Shown one piece after another: positions 41,701-49,638 of a DNA stretch of 64,000 nt. The notes under the pieces are model-generated. The model was not told where the DNA came from. It worked only from the letters and a program-made list of their open reading frames with translations, and made no database searches. This DNA is from DATMER01 sp040349255 (GTDB lineage Bacteria; Acidobacteriota; Thermoanaerobaculia; Multivoradales; UBA5704). The stretch covers positions 41,443-105,442 of the forward strand of contig JBEQUE010000017.1 in NCBI GenBank assembly GCA_040349255.1, in the 5' to 3' direction. The translations under genes and the position numbers were made by a program. The stretch's first letter is position 1. The number at the start of each line of letters is the position of its first letter.

Positions 41701-43016
41701 CACCACGCCGCGTCTTCATCGAGACCTGGGGCTGCCAGATGAACGAGCTGGACAGCCAGCGCATGCTGGGCCAGCTCATGCAGCAGGGCGTGCTGCCCAC
41801 CCACCGGCCGGAAGAGGCGGACGTCATCCTCCTCAACTCCTGCAGCGTGCGGGACAAGGCCGAGCAGAAGGTCTACTCGCGGCTCGGCGAGTACCGTCTG
41901 TTCAAGCGGGAGAAAGCGGATCTGCTGATCGGCCTCTGCGGCTGCGTGGCGCAGCAGGAGGGGGAGAGGGCGCTCGACCGCGTTCCGGCCCTCGACTTCG
42001 TGCTCGGCCCGGGCCGCGTGGCCGAGCTGACCGACGTGGTGGCGCGGCGGAGGAGGGGGGAGCGGGTGGTGGCCACCGGCTTCCCGGAGAACCCGCGCTA
42101 CGACATCGACGCGGTCTCGCGCCAGGGCGAGTACAAGGGCATGGTGACGATCATCGAGGGCTGCAACAAGAACTGCACCTTCTGCATCGTGCCCCAGACC
42201 CGCGGCCCGGAGCGCAGCCGTCCGCTGGAGGACGTGCTGCGTGAGGTGCGCCACCTCCTGGAGTACGGCTTCCTGGAGATCGAGCTGCTCGGCCAGACCG
42301 TGAACCACTGGCGTCATGGCGATCAAGACTTCGCGGACCTGCTCGACGCGGTCGCGTCGCTCCCGGGCCTGCGGAGGCTGCGCTTCATCACCTCCTACCC
42401 GCGCGACTTCACGCCGCGCATGGTGGAGCAGATCGGCAAGCACCCGAACATCTGCCCGTACCTGCACCTGCCGGTGCAGTCGGGCTCGGACCCGGTGCTG
42501 CGCCGCATGGGCCGGGGCTACACCCGCGCCGAGTACCTCGACCTCGTCCGGCAGCTCCGCCAGGCGCGGCCGGGCCTCGCGCTCTCGACCGACCTGATCG
42601 CCGGCTTCCCGGGCGAGACCGAGGACGAGTTCCGGGAGACCCTCGGCCTCGTCGAAGAGGTGCGCTTCGCGACCCTCTACGCCTTCACCTACTCGCCGCG
42701 CCCCGGCACCGCGGCGCCGCGTCTCGGAGGGGACGTCGATCCGGAGATTGCGGCCGAGCGCCTGCAGCGGATCTTCCAGCTCCAGGAGGGCATCCAGCGG
42801 GAGATCAACGAGGGGATGGTGGGGGAGGAGCTCGACGTGATCGTGACCGGCTGGGGCAGGCAGCCGGGTACCCAGACCGGCCGCTCCGCCTGTCACCGCG
42901 TGGTCCACTTCCAGACCGGCTCCGAGCCGGCGCCGCTGGGAGGGATCAGCCGGGTGCGCGTGCAGTCCGCCTACGCCCACAGCCTGCACGGAGAACGCGT
43001 TCCGGCATCCTGTTGA
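41697..43016 (+). CDS. miaB: tRNA-2-methylthio-N6-dimethylallyladenosine synthase
   Basis: MiaB is a radical-SAM methylthiotransferase that modifies A37 of tRNAs reading UNN codons. The 439-residue product has the N-terminal cluster cysteines (TWGCQMN with Cys13, LLNSCSVR, LCGCVAQQ), the radical-SAM motif CNKNCTFC, and a C-terminal TRAM domain. The start at 41697 overlaps the lipoprotein stop. Features favour MiaB over RimO or MtaB (QMNELDSQ, SCSVRDKAEQK). Confidence 0.94.
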   Translation: MTPRRVFIETWGCQMNELDSQRMLGQLMQQGVLPTHRPEEADVILLNSCSVRDKAEQKVYSRLGEYRLFKREKADLLIGLCGCVAQQEGERALDRVPALDFVLGPGRVAELTDVVARRRRGERVVATGFPENPRYDIDAVSRQGEYKGMVTIIEGCNKNCTFCIVPQTRGPERSRPLEDVLREVRHLLEYGFLEIELLGQTVNHWRHGDQDFADLLDAVASLPGLRRLRFITSYPRDFTPRMVEQIGKHPNICPYLHLPVQSGSDPVLRRMGRGYTRAEYLDLVRQLRQARPGLALSTDLIAGFPGETEDEFRETLGLVEEVRFATLYAFTYSPRPGTAAPRLGGDVDPEIAAERLQRIFQLQEGIQREINEGMVGEELDVIVTGWGRQPGTQTGRSACHRVVHFQTGSEPAPLGGISRVRVQSAYAHSLHGERVPASC

Positions 43017-43041
43017 CCTCCCGGGTTGGGCCGCTCAGAAT
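43013..43041 (+). promoter_or_regulatory. Promoter of the DUF151 gene
   Basis: TTGACC (43013-43018), a 17-nt spacer and CAGAAT (43036-43041) lie so that the -10 box ends 6 nt before the ATG at 43048. The transcript would begin at or next to the start codon. The -35 box overlaps the miaB stop. Confidence 0.6.
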
Positions 43042-43047
43042 AGCTTC

Positions 43048-43548
43048 ATGAGCGACCCCACCCAGGAACTGCGAGTCGAGATCCGCGGTCTGATGTTGGA
43101 CCCCTCGTCCAACGTTCCCATCGTCATTCTCCGGGATACCCAGAGCCAGCTCTTCCTGCCGATCTGGATCGGCGTGTTCGAAGCGAACGCCATCGCCCTG
43201 AAGATCGAGGGCGTCGAGCCTCCCCGTCCCATGACCCACGACCTCCTGCGCCTGGTGCTGGAGCAGCTCGGCGCGAAGGTGGAGAAGATCGTCATCTCCG
43301 ACCTCAAGGAGAGCACCTTCTTCGCCGTGATCCACGTGCAGCAGGACGGCCGGCCGATCGAGATCGACGCCCGGCCGAGCGACGCCATCGCCCTGGCCCT
43401 GCGGACCGAGGCGCCGATCTTCGTCCTCCAGGGCGTCCTCGACAAGGCGCAGGCCGCCGAGCTGGCGACCGACGCCAACGACGAGGAGCGGCTCAAGAAG
43501 TGGCTGGAGGAGATCAGCCCCGACGAGCTGGGCAAATGGACGATGTAG
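43048..43548 (+). CDS. Bifunctional nuclease (DUF151) family protein
   Basis: This 166-residue protein is a DUF151/BFN-family member. Family landmarks include NVPIVILRDTQSQLFLPIWIGVFEANAIALKIEG, the RPMTHDLL segment and the end of the core RPSDAIALALRTEAPIFV. A member of the family from Thermotoga has been crystallised and plant members were reported to have nuclease activity; the bacterial role is unclear. It probably has its own near-leaderless promoter. Confidence 0.9.
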   Translation: MSDPTQELRVEIRGLMLDPSSNVPIVILRDTQSQLFLPIWIGVFEANAIALKIEGVEPPRPMTHDLLRLVLEQLGAKVEKIVISDLKESTFFAVIHVQQDGRPIEIDARPSDAIALALRTEAPIFVLQGVLDKAQAAELATDANDEERLKKWLEEISPDELGKWTM

Positions 43549-43583
43549 CTCCTAACTCCCCTTTTTCAATGGACTTACCCGGA

Positions 43584-43601
43584 ATGTCGGCGCGCCGACA
43601 T
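43584..43601. promoter_or_regulatory. 18-bp palindrome upstream of parA promoter
   Basis: This is the second exact copy of ATGTCGGCGCGCCGACAT (first at 28620-28637). It ends 15 nt before the parA -35 box. The flanking bases also agree on one side (TCCC after the palindrome in both). Confidence 0.55.
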
Positions 43602-43616
43602 CCCTCGCGTGCGCGC

Positions 43617-43646
43617 TTGACCGCGACCGGTGGTTCTGACTAGACT
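43617..43646 (+). promoter_or_regulatory. parAB promoter
   Basis: TTGACC (43617-43622), an 18-nt spacer and TAGACT (43641-43646) precede the parA ATG (43658) by 11 nt. The predicted leader is only about 5 nt. Confidence 0.62.
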
Positions 43647-43657
43647 GCCCGTCGCCC

Positions 43658-44416
43658 ATGATCATTGCCATCACCAACCAGAAGGGTGGCGTGGGGAAGA
43701 CCACGACCGCCATCAACCTGGCAGCCGCCCTGGCCAGCAAGGGAGTGAAGACCCTCGTGGTCGACATGGATCCCCAGGCCAACAGCTCCATGTCCTTCCT
43801 GGACATCCACGAGCTGAAGCTGTCCCTCTATGACGCGCTCACCGAGGACAACATCCATCTCGCCGAGGTGATCCAGCCGGCGGAGAAGGTGGAGAACCTG
43901 TTCATCGCCCCGTCCACGATCGCCCTGGCGAAGATCGAGGCCAAGCTGGTGGGCGAGCTGGACAGCCATTTCCGGCTCAAGGACGAGCTGCAGGCGATCC
44001 AGGACGGCTACGACTACGTGATCATCGACACGCCGCCGACCCTGGGCATCATCACGGTGAACGCCCTGGTGGCCGCGACGCACGTGCTGATCCCGATCCA
44101 GGCCAGCTACTTCGCCCTGGAGGGGACGGACGATCTGCTGGAGACCATCGACAAGATCAAGGTCCGGGCGAACCCCCAGCTCCAGATCCTGGGGGCGCTC
44201 ATCACCATGTACGACAAGCGGACGCTGCTCGCGAAGGACATCTACGAGCAGATCCAGCACGTGTTCGGCGCCCGGGTGTTCGAGACGGTGATCACGAAGA
44301 GCGTGCGGCTCGAAGAGAGCCCGGCCTACCGGGAGTCGATCTTCACGTTCGCGCCGCGATCCACGGGAGCCTACGAGTATTACCGCCTGTCCGAGGAGGT
44401 CCTGAGCCGTGTCTGA
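43658..44416 (+). CDS. parA: ParA/Soj-family chromosome-partitioning ATPase
   Basis: This 252-residue ATPase has the deviant Walker A KGGVGKTTTAINLAAALA, VVDMDPQANSS and IIDTPPTLG, all typical of ParA/Soj. ParA forms a gradient on the nucleoid along which ParB-parS complexes move. Unlike many ParAs it begins at the Walker motif with no N-terminal extension, as chromosomal Soj proteins do. It overlaps parB by 8 nt. Confidence 0.93.
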   Translation: MIIAITNQKGGVGKTTTAINLAAALASKGVKTLVVDMDPQANSSMSFLDIHELKLSLYDALTEDNIHLAEVIQPAEKVENLFIAPSTIALAKIEAKLVGELDSHFRLKDELQAIQDGYDYVIIDTPPTLGIITVNALVAATHVLIPIQASYFALEGTDDLLETIDKIKVRANPQLQILGALITMYDKRTLLAKDIYEQIQHVFGARVFETVITKSVRLEESPAYRESIFTFAPRSTGAYEYYRLSEEVLSRV

Positions 44417-45293
44417 GCCCTCTCGCAAGCGTGGTCTGCCGGTCCGGGTGAAGATGCGCCACGAGCCCCATTTCGTGGAGGAGCTGACCGCCCGCCACGA
44501 GACGCCGGTGGGGAAGATGGTCCCCTTGTCCACGATCGAGCCGGATCCGAACCAGCCCCGGTCCGCCATGGGTGACCTGGACGAGCTGGTCTCCTCGATC
44601 CGCGAGAAGGGCGTCCTGGAGCCGATCCTCGTCCGGCCGCGGCCGACCCCCGAGGACACTGAGGAGGCGGCGCCGGCTGGCGTGCTGTACCGGATCATCT
44701 CCGGCGAGCGGCGCTACCGGGCGTCCCAGGAGGCCGGGCTCTACGAGGTGCCGGTTATCGAGATGGACGTCTCGGAGCAGGAAGCGCTCGAGATCGCCCT
44801 GATCGAGAATCTGCAGCGCAAGGACCTGACCCCTTTCGAAGAGGCCGAGGGCTACCGGCTGCTGGCCGAGCGCCACGAGTACACCCACGAGGAGATCGCC
44901 TCGGCAGTGGGCAAGTCCCGCACGGTGATCACCGAGGGGCTGTCCCTCTTGCAGATGCCACCGCGGGTCCGCGACACAGTCCAGGCGCTCGCCATCACCT
45001 CGAAGTCGCTGCTCCTGGAGGTCCTCAAGGCCGGCGACGAGCAGGAGATGATCGAGCTGCTCGAGGAGGTCGCCCGCCGCGGCTTGAACCGCGACGACCT
45101 CCGCCAGCGCCTCCGGCGCGGCGACAAGGGCGGCGGCAAGTACGGACGGCGCCGGCCGTACGTGTTCCGCTTCAAGTCACCGGACAAGCGCTACAGCCTG
45201 TCCCTGACCTTCCGCCAGAGCGAGGTCGACAAGGACGACCTCGTCCGCGCCCTGGAGCAGATCCTCGCGGATCTGCGGCGCGAGAGCGCCTGA
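44409..45293 (+). CDS. parB: ParB-family partition protein
   Basis: The 294-residue product has the ParB N-terminal nuclease-like/CTPase domain (STIEPDPNQPR, ISGERRYRAS, ENLQRKDLTPFEEAEGY) and the KorB-type helix-turn-helix (HEEIASAVGKSRTVITEGL). These motifs bind CTP and DNA in studied ParBs. The C-terminal part (RPYVFRFKSPDKRYSLSLTF) is beta-like and differs from the usual leucine-zipper end. I saw no exact TGTTTCACGTGAAACA parS site in the window. GTG start inside parA. Confidence 0.92.
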   Translation: MSEPSRKRGLPVRVKMRHEPHFVEELTARHETPVGKMVPLSTIEPDPNQPRSAMGDLDELVSSIREKGVLEPILVRPRPTPEDTEEAAPAGVLYRIISGERRYRASQEAGLYEVPVIEMDVSEQEALEIALIENLQRKDLTPFEEAEGYRLLAERHEYTHEEIASAVGKSRTVITEGLSLLQMPPRVRDTVQALAITSKSLLLEVLKAGDEQEMIELLEEVARRGLNRDDLRQRLRRGDKGGGKYGRRRPYVFRFKSPDKRYSLSLTFRQSEVDKDDLVRALEQILADLRRESA

Positions 45294-45317
45294 CACGACG
45301 CTGTTCCTTCAGGACTG

Positions 45318-45465
45318 GCCCCGGAGGGGGCACGGCACGTAGCCCAGGGTTTCAACCCTGGACGGCGAGCGGGACGCCTTTGAACCGGAGAGGCGAGGCG
45401 GCGAACGGGACGCCTTCGAACCCAGGGATGAATCCCTGGGCTACGCGCCATCGCCCCTCTGGGGC
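45318..45465. repeat. Second inverted pair of two-hairpin elements with internal direct repeat
   Basis: Two copies of a 45-nt element face each other (45318-45361 and 45421-45465). Each has a short GCCCC-loop-GGGGC hairpin, a 12-nt link containing CGTAGC (GCTACG in the other), and a hairpin CCAGGG-TTTCAA-CCCTGG or CCCAGGGA-TGAA-TCCCTGGG. Between them is an imperfect 26-nt direct repeat (45361-45386 and 45398-45423) centred on CGGGACGCCTT. The plan matches 26541-26753 though the bases differ. The gap 45294-45578 contains no gene. Confidence 0.72.
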
Positions 45466-45578
45466 GAAGCCTGGAGAAGGTCGAGACAAAGCCCCCCGGG
45501 GCGCCTTTTGCGCCTCTTTCTGCGCCCGCCCATCACTTCTGTTAAGGCGCATTATGTCAACCTATGAGCGCGAACGGC

Positions 45579-45995
45579 TCAGCCGAGCCACTCGGCAGCC
45601 AGGTCTTCGTCTTCCTCCAGGCGGAGCTTCGCCAGCTCTGCTCCTTCCGGGAGCGCGTCTACGAGCCGGGCGTGGATCCAGCGCACGAGGTTCTCGCTCG
45701 ACGGGATGCCCCGGCCCTCGGCGAAATCCGGGATCGCGGCGTTCAGGTGCTGGTGGTCCAGCGGCTCGATCACCTGCGCGGCGACCAGGGCGTCCAGGGC
45801 TCCCAGGTCCACGACGAAGCCGGTCCTGTCGTCCACCTCCCCCTGGACTGTGACGAACAGCCGGTAGTTGTGGCCATGGCCCGGGAGGTTGGCGCACTTG
45901 CCGAAGCGGGCCCGGTTCTCCTCCTCGCTCCAGTCTGGCCGCCGGTAGAGATGGCTGGCGCTGAATCGATAGCGACGTTCGAGGCGGACTTTCAT
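45579..45995 (-). CDS. 6-pyruvoyl-tetrahydropterin synthase family protein (CX5HGH type)
   Basis: This 138-residue enzyme of the PTPS/QueD family converts dihydroneopterin triphosphate. Zinc ligands are His15 (FSASH), His40 and His42; the catalytic cysteine is Cys34, followed by ANLPGHGH, and a catalytic histidine lies in LDHQHLN. The spacing CX5HGH is that of true PTPS (the mammalian enzyme reads CNNPNGHGH), whereas QueD has CX3HGH. A tetrahydrobiopterin-type role is therefore more likely than queuosine synthesis. The ATG at 45995 begins the conserved domain; the open frame further upstream overlaps the divergent lptFG-type gene. Confidence 0.85.
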   Translation of the reverse strand: MKVRLERRYRFSASHLYRRPDWSEEENRARFGKCANLPGHGHNYRLFVTVQGEVDDRTGFVVDLGALDALVAAQVIEPLDHQHLNAAIPDFAEGRGIPSSENLVRWIHARLVDALPEGAELAKLRLEEDEDLAAEWLG

Positions 45996-46011
45996 GAGAG
46001 GCTCCGTTCCA

Positions 46012-46017
46012 TATAAT
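46012..46017 (+). promoter_or_regulatory. TATAAT -10 box overlapping the annotated lptFG-type start
   Basis: A perfect TATAAT spans 46012-46017, overlapping the ATG at 46016. A transcript would begin near 46024, exactly before an in-frame GTG at 46025. Only 20 nt separate the divergent start codons, and the -35 region (around 45989-45994, CTTTCA) is weak and lies inside the neighbouring gene. Confidence 0.5.
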
Positions 46018-48421
46018 GGCGCCCGTGCGTGTGCGCCTGCCGTTCCGACTCGACCGCTACATCCTCTCCGAGATTCTCGGGCCGCTGGCGCTCGGATTCC
46101 TAGTCTATACATTCATCCTCCTCATCCGGTTCCTGTTCCAGTCGGCCGAGATGATCATCCGCCGGGGCCTCCCGGCCTCGATCGTCGGCCGGCTGCTCGT
46201 GCTGACGCTGCCGAACATCGTGGTCCTGACGCTCCCGATGTCGCTGCTCTTCGGCATCCTCATCGCCGTGGGCCGCCTGTCGTCCGACAGCGAGCTGGTG
46301 GCCATGCGGTCGTCCGGCATCAGCCTGCTGACCCTGTACCGGCCGATCCTCTTCCTGTCGGCGCTCTTCACGATCCTCAACACGGTGCTGATGGTCTACA
46401 CGCTGCCCTGGGGCAACCACGCGCTCCAGCAGCTCCGGCTGGAGATCACCACCCAGAGCATCTCGCAGCAGGTGCAGCCGCGGGTGTTCTACGAGGAATG
46501 GGAGGGGAAGGTCCTCTACGTGTTCGAGACGCCGCCGGGCGAGGACCGCTGGAAGGGGGTCTTCCTGGCCGAGTCGATCCCGAACTCGGAGGACAACGAG
46601 GTCACCATCGCCGACTGGGGCGAGGTCCGAGTCGAGCCCGACGGCGAGCGCGTCGTGCTGCGGCTCTACAACGCGGTCCGGCACAAGGTGAACCTGAACG
46701 CCCCGGACCGCTACGAGATCAGCCGGCACCGGCGGCTCGACCTGATCCTCGAGGAGCAGTTCACCACCGAGCAGAAGGCCAAGATCTCGGTCTCCAAAAG
46801 CATCCGCGAGCTGACCCTCCAGGAGCTGAAGCAGCTCTCGCGCGACCCAGGCTCGTCGCCCGAGCAGCGCAACCTGGCGTATGTGGAGATCCACAAGAAG
46901 TTCTCCATCCCGGCCGCCTGCCTGGTGTTCGGCCTGTTCGCGCTGCCGCTCGGCATCAACAACAAGCGCGGCGGCAAGGCCTCGGGGTTCGCGCTGTCGA
47001 TCTTCGTGATCGTCCTCTACTACGTCCTGCTGAGCAACGGCGAGGAGGCGGCGCGCTACGGCCGCATCCCGGGCTGGGTGGCGATGTGGGCGCCGAACGT
47101 CCTGATGGCCGCCGGCGGCCTGTTCCTCCTGATGCGGCGCAACCAGGACAAGAGCCTCCTCCTGAGCCGCATTGACCGCTGGGTGCGCCAGGACCTCTGG
47201 CGCGGCCTGCTGGTGCTCAAGGGCCGCCGGAAGGCGCGGCAGGAGGAACGCCGCGAGCAGGTCCAGGTCCGCACCGAGCGGCGGACGCGGAAGACGCCGG
47301 AGCTGATGCTCCTCCTCCCCCGCCTGCGCATCGCCTTCCCGAACCTGCTCGACCGCTACGTGGCGCGGCTGTTCTCCCGGGTCTTCCTGCTGGTCGTGCT
47401 CTCGGGCGTGTCGCTCTTCATCATCTTCGACCTGAGCGAGACCATCGACGAGATCCTCAAGAACAAGGTGCCGTCGGGCGTCGTCCTCAACTACTACAAG
47501 TACACGTCGCTCCAGATGTTCTACGACATCGCGCCGATCGTGGTGCTGGTGACGACGCTGATGACCTTCAGCCTCCTCGGCCGGACGAACGAGATCACCG
47601 CCTGCAAGGCGCTCGGCATGAGTCTCTACCGCCTGGCGCTGCCGGCGCTCGCGGCGTCTCTCCTCGTGACCTTCTTCTGCGGCTACCTGGAGTCCTCGGT
47701 GCTCCCGGCCTCGAACGCCAAGGTGGCGCAGCTCAAGGACCGCATCCGGGGCAGCTCGACGGTCCGGACCTACCGCCGCGCCGACCGCCAGTGGCTCTTC
47801 GGCCAGGGGCGGTACATCTACAACTATCTGCACTACGACCCGCAGCAGCAGAGCCTCCAGCGGCTCCAGGTCTTCGACTTCGACGAGAACCACCAGCTCT
47901 CGCGCCGGCTGGTCGCGGATTCGGCCCGGTATCTCGGCGAGGTGTGGGAGTTCTCGAACGGCTGGTCGCGCTCGTTCCGGGAGGTCGAGGTCACGGACTA
48001 CCGCCGCTTCCAGGAGTCGAAGATCGTGCGCTACCCGGAGACGCCGGACTACTTCGAGTCCGAGATCCGGCCGCCCGAGCAGATGCGCTACAGCGAGCTC
48101 AAGGACTACATCCGGGAGCTGCGCGAGAGCGGCCAGCCGGTGCCCGAGCTCCAGGTGCGGCTGGAGAACAAGATCGCGTTCCCGGTGGTCTCGCTGGTCA
48201 TGGCGCTGGTCGCGCTCCCCTTCGCCTTCCGGCTCGGCCGGCAGGGAGCGCTCTACGGCCTCGGCGTGTCGGTGGTGCTGGGCATGGTCTTCCTGGGGAT
48301 CTTCGCCTTCTTCACCACGCTCGGCGAGGCCGGGGCCCTGCCGCCGGCCGTGGCGGTCTGGAGCCCGAGCGCCGTGTTCAGCATCCTCTCGATCTATCTG
48401 TTCCTGGGCGTGAAGACCTAG
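46016..48421 (+). CDS. LptF-LptG fusion, LPS export permease
   Basis: This 801-residue protein holds two YjgP/YjgQ-type permeases in one chain. The first half (LDRYILSEILGPLALGFLVYTFILLIRF, LTLPMSLLFGILIAVGRLSSDSELVAMRSSGIS) suits LptF; the second starts near residue 440 (LLDRYVARLFSRVFLLVVLSG, TNEITACKALGMSLYRLALP) and suits LptG. Each half has paired N- and C-terminal helices around a periplasmic beta domain. Together they would form the heterodimer that LptB powers. The start may be ATG 46016 or, judged from the TATAAT box, GTG 46025. The end overlaps the convergent NDH-2 gene by 4 nt. Confidence 0.9.
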   Translation: MAPVRVRLPFRLDRYILSEILGPLALGFLVYTFILLIRFLFQSAEMIIRRGLPASIVGRLLVLTLPNIVVLTLPMSLLFGILIAVGRLSSDSELVAMRSSGISLLTLYRPILFLSALFTILNTVLMVYTLPWGNHALQQLRLEITTQSISQQVQPRVFYEEWEGKVLYVFETPPGEDRWKGVFLAESIPNSEDNEVTIADWGEVRVEPDGERVVLRLYNAVRHKVNLNAPDRYEISRHRRLDLILEEQFTTEQKAKISVSKSIRELTLQELKQLSRDPGSSPEQRNLAYVEIHKKFSIPAACLVFGLFALPLGINNKRGGKASGFALSIFVIVLYYVLLSNGEEAARYGRIPGWVAMWAPNVLMAAGGLFLLMRRNQDKSLLLSRIDRWVRQDLWRGLLVLKGRRKARQEERREQVQVRTERRTRKTPELMLLLPRLRIAFPNLLDRYVARLFSRVFLLVVLSGVSLFIIFDLSETIDEILKNKVPSGVVLNYYKYTSLQMFYDIAPIVVLVTTLMTFSLLGRTNEITACKALGMSLYRLALPALAASLLVTFFCGYLESSVLPASNAKVAQLKDRIRGSSTVRTYRRADRQWLFGQGRYIYNYLHYDPQQQSLQRLQVFDFDENHQLSRRLVADSARYLGEVWEFSNGWSRSFREVEVTDYRRFQESKIVRYPETPDYFESEIRPPEQMRYSELKDYIRELRESGQPVPELQVRLENKIAFPVVSLVMALVALPFAFRLGRQGALYGLGVSVVLGMVFLGIFAFFTTLGEAGALPPAVAVWSPSAVFSILSIYLFLGVKT

Positions 48422-49638
48422 AAGCGGCTCAGATCCCGGCCGAACAGCTTCGCCTTGACCCAGTCGAACAGCACCTTGATCTTGTTGGCCGGGCTCACCA
48501 GCTTGGTCAGGTAGACCGAGCGCCAGAAGAGCCAGGCTCCCCGGCCGCTCCACTTGACCTGGGGGAGGTCCGCCAGCGCCTCTCCCCCGCCGATGTAGGC
48601 CAGCATGCCGGAGGCCTTGAAGCGGAACGGCTCGGCCGGCTGGCCCTTGCGCAGCCGCTTCAGGGCCTTGGCGAGATAGTCACCCTGCTGCTGCGCCACC
48701 TGGGCCGTGGCCGGCAGCGGAGGATTTCCTGCCGCCGCGCAGTCTCCCAGCGCGTAGACATTCTCGCGTCCGGGCAGCCGGAGATACTCGTCCACGGCCA
48801 ACCTGCGGGCTCCGCCGAGCCCGGCGATGAGCGGCACCGGCGCGTTGCCGCCGGCCCAGAGAACCAGGCCGCAGGGGATGGCCTCTCCATCTTCGAGGAA
48901 CACGCGGTCGCGCTCGATGACCTTGACCTTGGACTTCGTCCGGACGTCGATCCCCGAGTGCAGGAAGTGGCGCCGGGTGTAGTCGCTCAGGGCCTCGTCG
49001 AAACTGGTGAGGAGCCTCTCCAGCGCCTCGACCAGGACGACGCGGGCGTGGGAGGCCAGCTCGGGATAGCTCGTCCGCAGCTCCTCGTCGATCAGGTCGT
49101 CGATCTCGGCCGCGATCTCGACGCCGGTCGGACCGCCGCCGCAGACCACGAAGGTGAGCCGCTGTCGCAGCTCCTCGGGCGTGAGGCCCGGGACCTCGGC
49201 GCGCGCGAACTGCTCCAGGACGCCGCGCCGCACCGCCCGGCCGTCCTCGACGCTCGCGAGCGTGAGCGCGTGCTCCTTCACGCCCGGCACGCCGTAGTCC
49301 CCCACCGCTGCCCCGACCGCGATCACGAGCCGGTCGTAGGGCAGCGTGAAGCGCTCCCCGCCTACCGCGCCGAGGCAGTGGACCTGCCGGCCTTCCCAGT
49401 CCACCGACTCGGCCAGGCCTTCGATGACCCGGACGCCGCGCAGGCGTCTCCGGGTCGGCTCCAGGATGCTCCGGAACTCGACCGACCCGCTCGCGGCGGA
49501 CGGCAGGAGCGGGGTGAACAGGAAGTAGTTGCGCGGGCTGAGCAGGGTCGCGTCCCAGTCGCGGACGTCGAGCCGGGAGAGCAGCGAGTAGCCGCCGAAC
49601 CCGCTCCCCAGCACCAGCAGCTTCGGAAGGCTCGCCAT
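48418..49638 (-). CDS. ndh: Type II NADH dehydrogenase (NDH-2)
   Basis: This 406-residue FAD protein has two Rossmann motifs: GSGFGGYSLLSRL (FAD) and VVCGGGPTGVEIAAEI (NADH), plus VYALGDCAA and an AQVAQQQGDYLAK segment (quinone/FAD site). The C-terminal part (LFWRSVYLTKLVSPANKIKVLFDW) is the amphipathic membrane anchor of NDH-2. It transfers electrons from NADH to quinone without pumping protons. Its ATG directly abuts the stop of the upstream TPR gene. Confidence 0.9.
   Translation of the reverse strand: MASLPKLLVLGSGFGGYSLLSRLDVRDWDATLLSPRNYFLFTPLLPSAASGSVEFRSILEPTRRRLRGVRVIEGLAESVDWEGRQVHCLGAVGGERFTLPYDRLVIAVGAAVGDYGVPGVKEHALTLASVEDGRAVRRGVLEQFARAEVPGLTPEELRQRLTFVVCGGGPTGVEIAAEIDDLIDEELRTSYPELASHARVVLVEALERLLTSFDEALSDYTRRHFLHSGIDVRTKSKVKVIERDRVFLEDGEAIPCGLVLWAGGNAPVPLIAGLGGARRLAVDEYLRLPGRENVYALGDCAAAGNPPLPATAQVAQQQGDYLAKALKRLRKGQPAEPFRFKASGMLAYIGGGEALADLPQVKWSGRGAWLFWRSVYLTKLVSPANKIKVLFDWVKAKLFGRDLSRF

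Noticed and set aside
43584..43601. Palindrome as a partition centromere
   Set aside because: An identical copy lies 15 kb away next to accA in the same promoter-proximal position, which fits an operator or repeat better than a centromere.
45491..45510. Terminator GCCCC-CC-GGGGC with TTTT tail downstream of parB
   Set aside because: The loop is only 2 nt, the tail is interrupted by GCC, and it lies 200 nt from the parB stop beyond the repeat element; too weak to list.
43549..45578. parS site next to parAB
   Set aside because: No match to the TGTTTCACGTGAAACA-type consensus was seen; the palindrome at 43584 is different and also occurs by accA.
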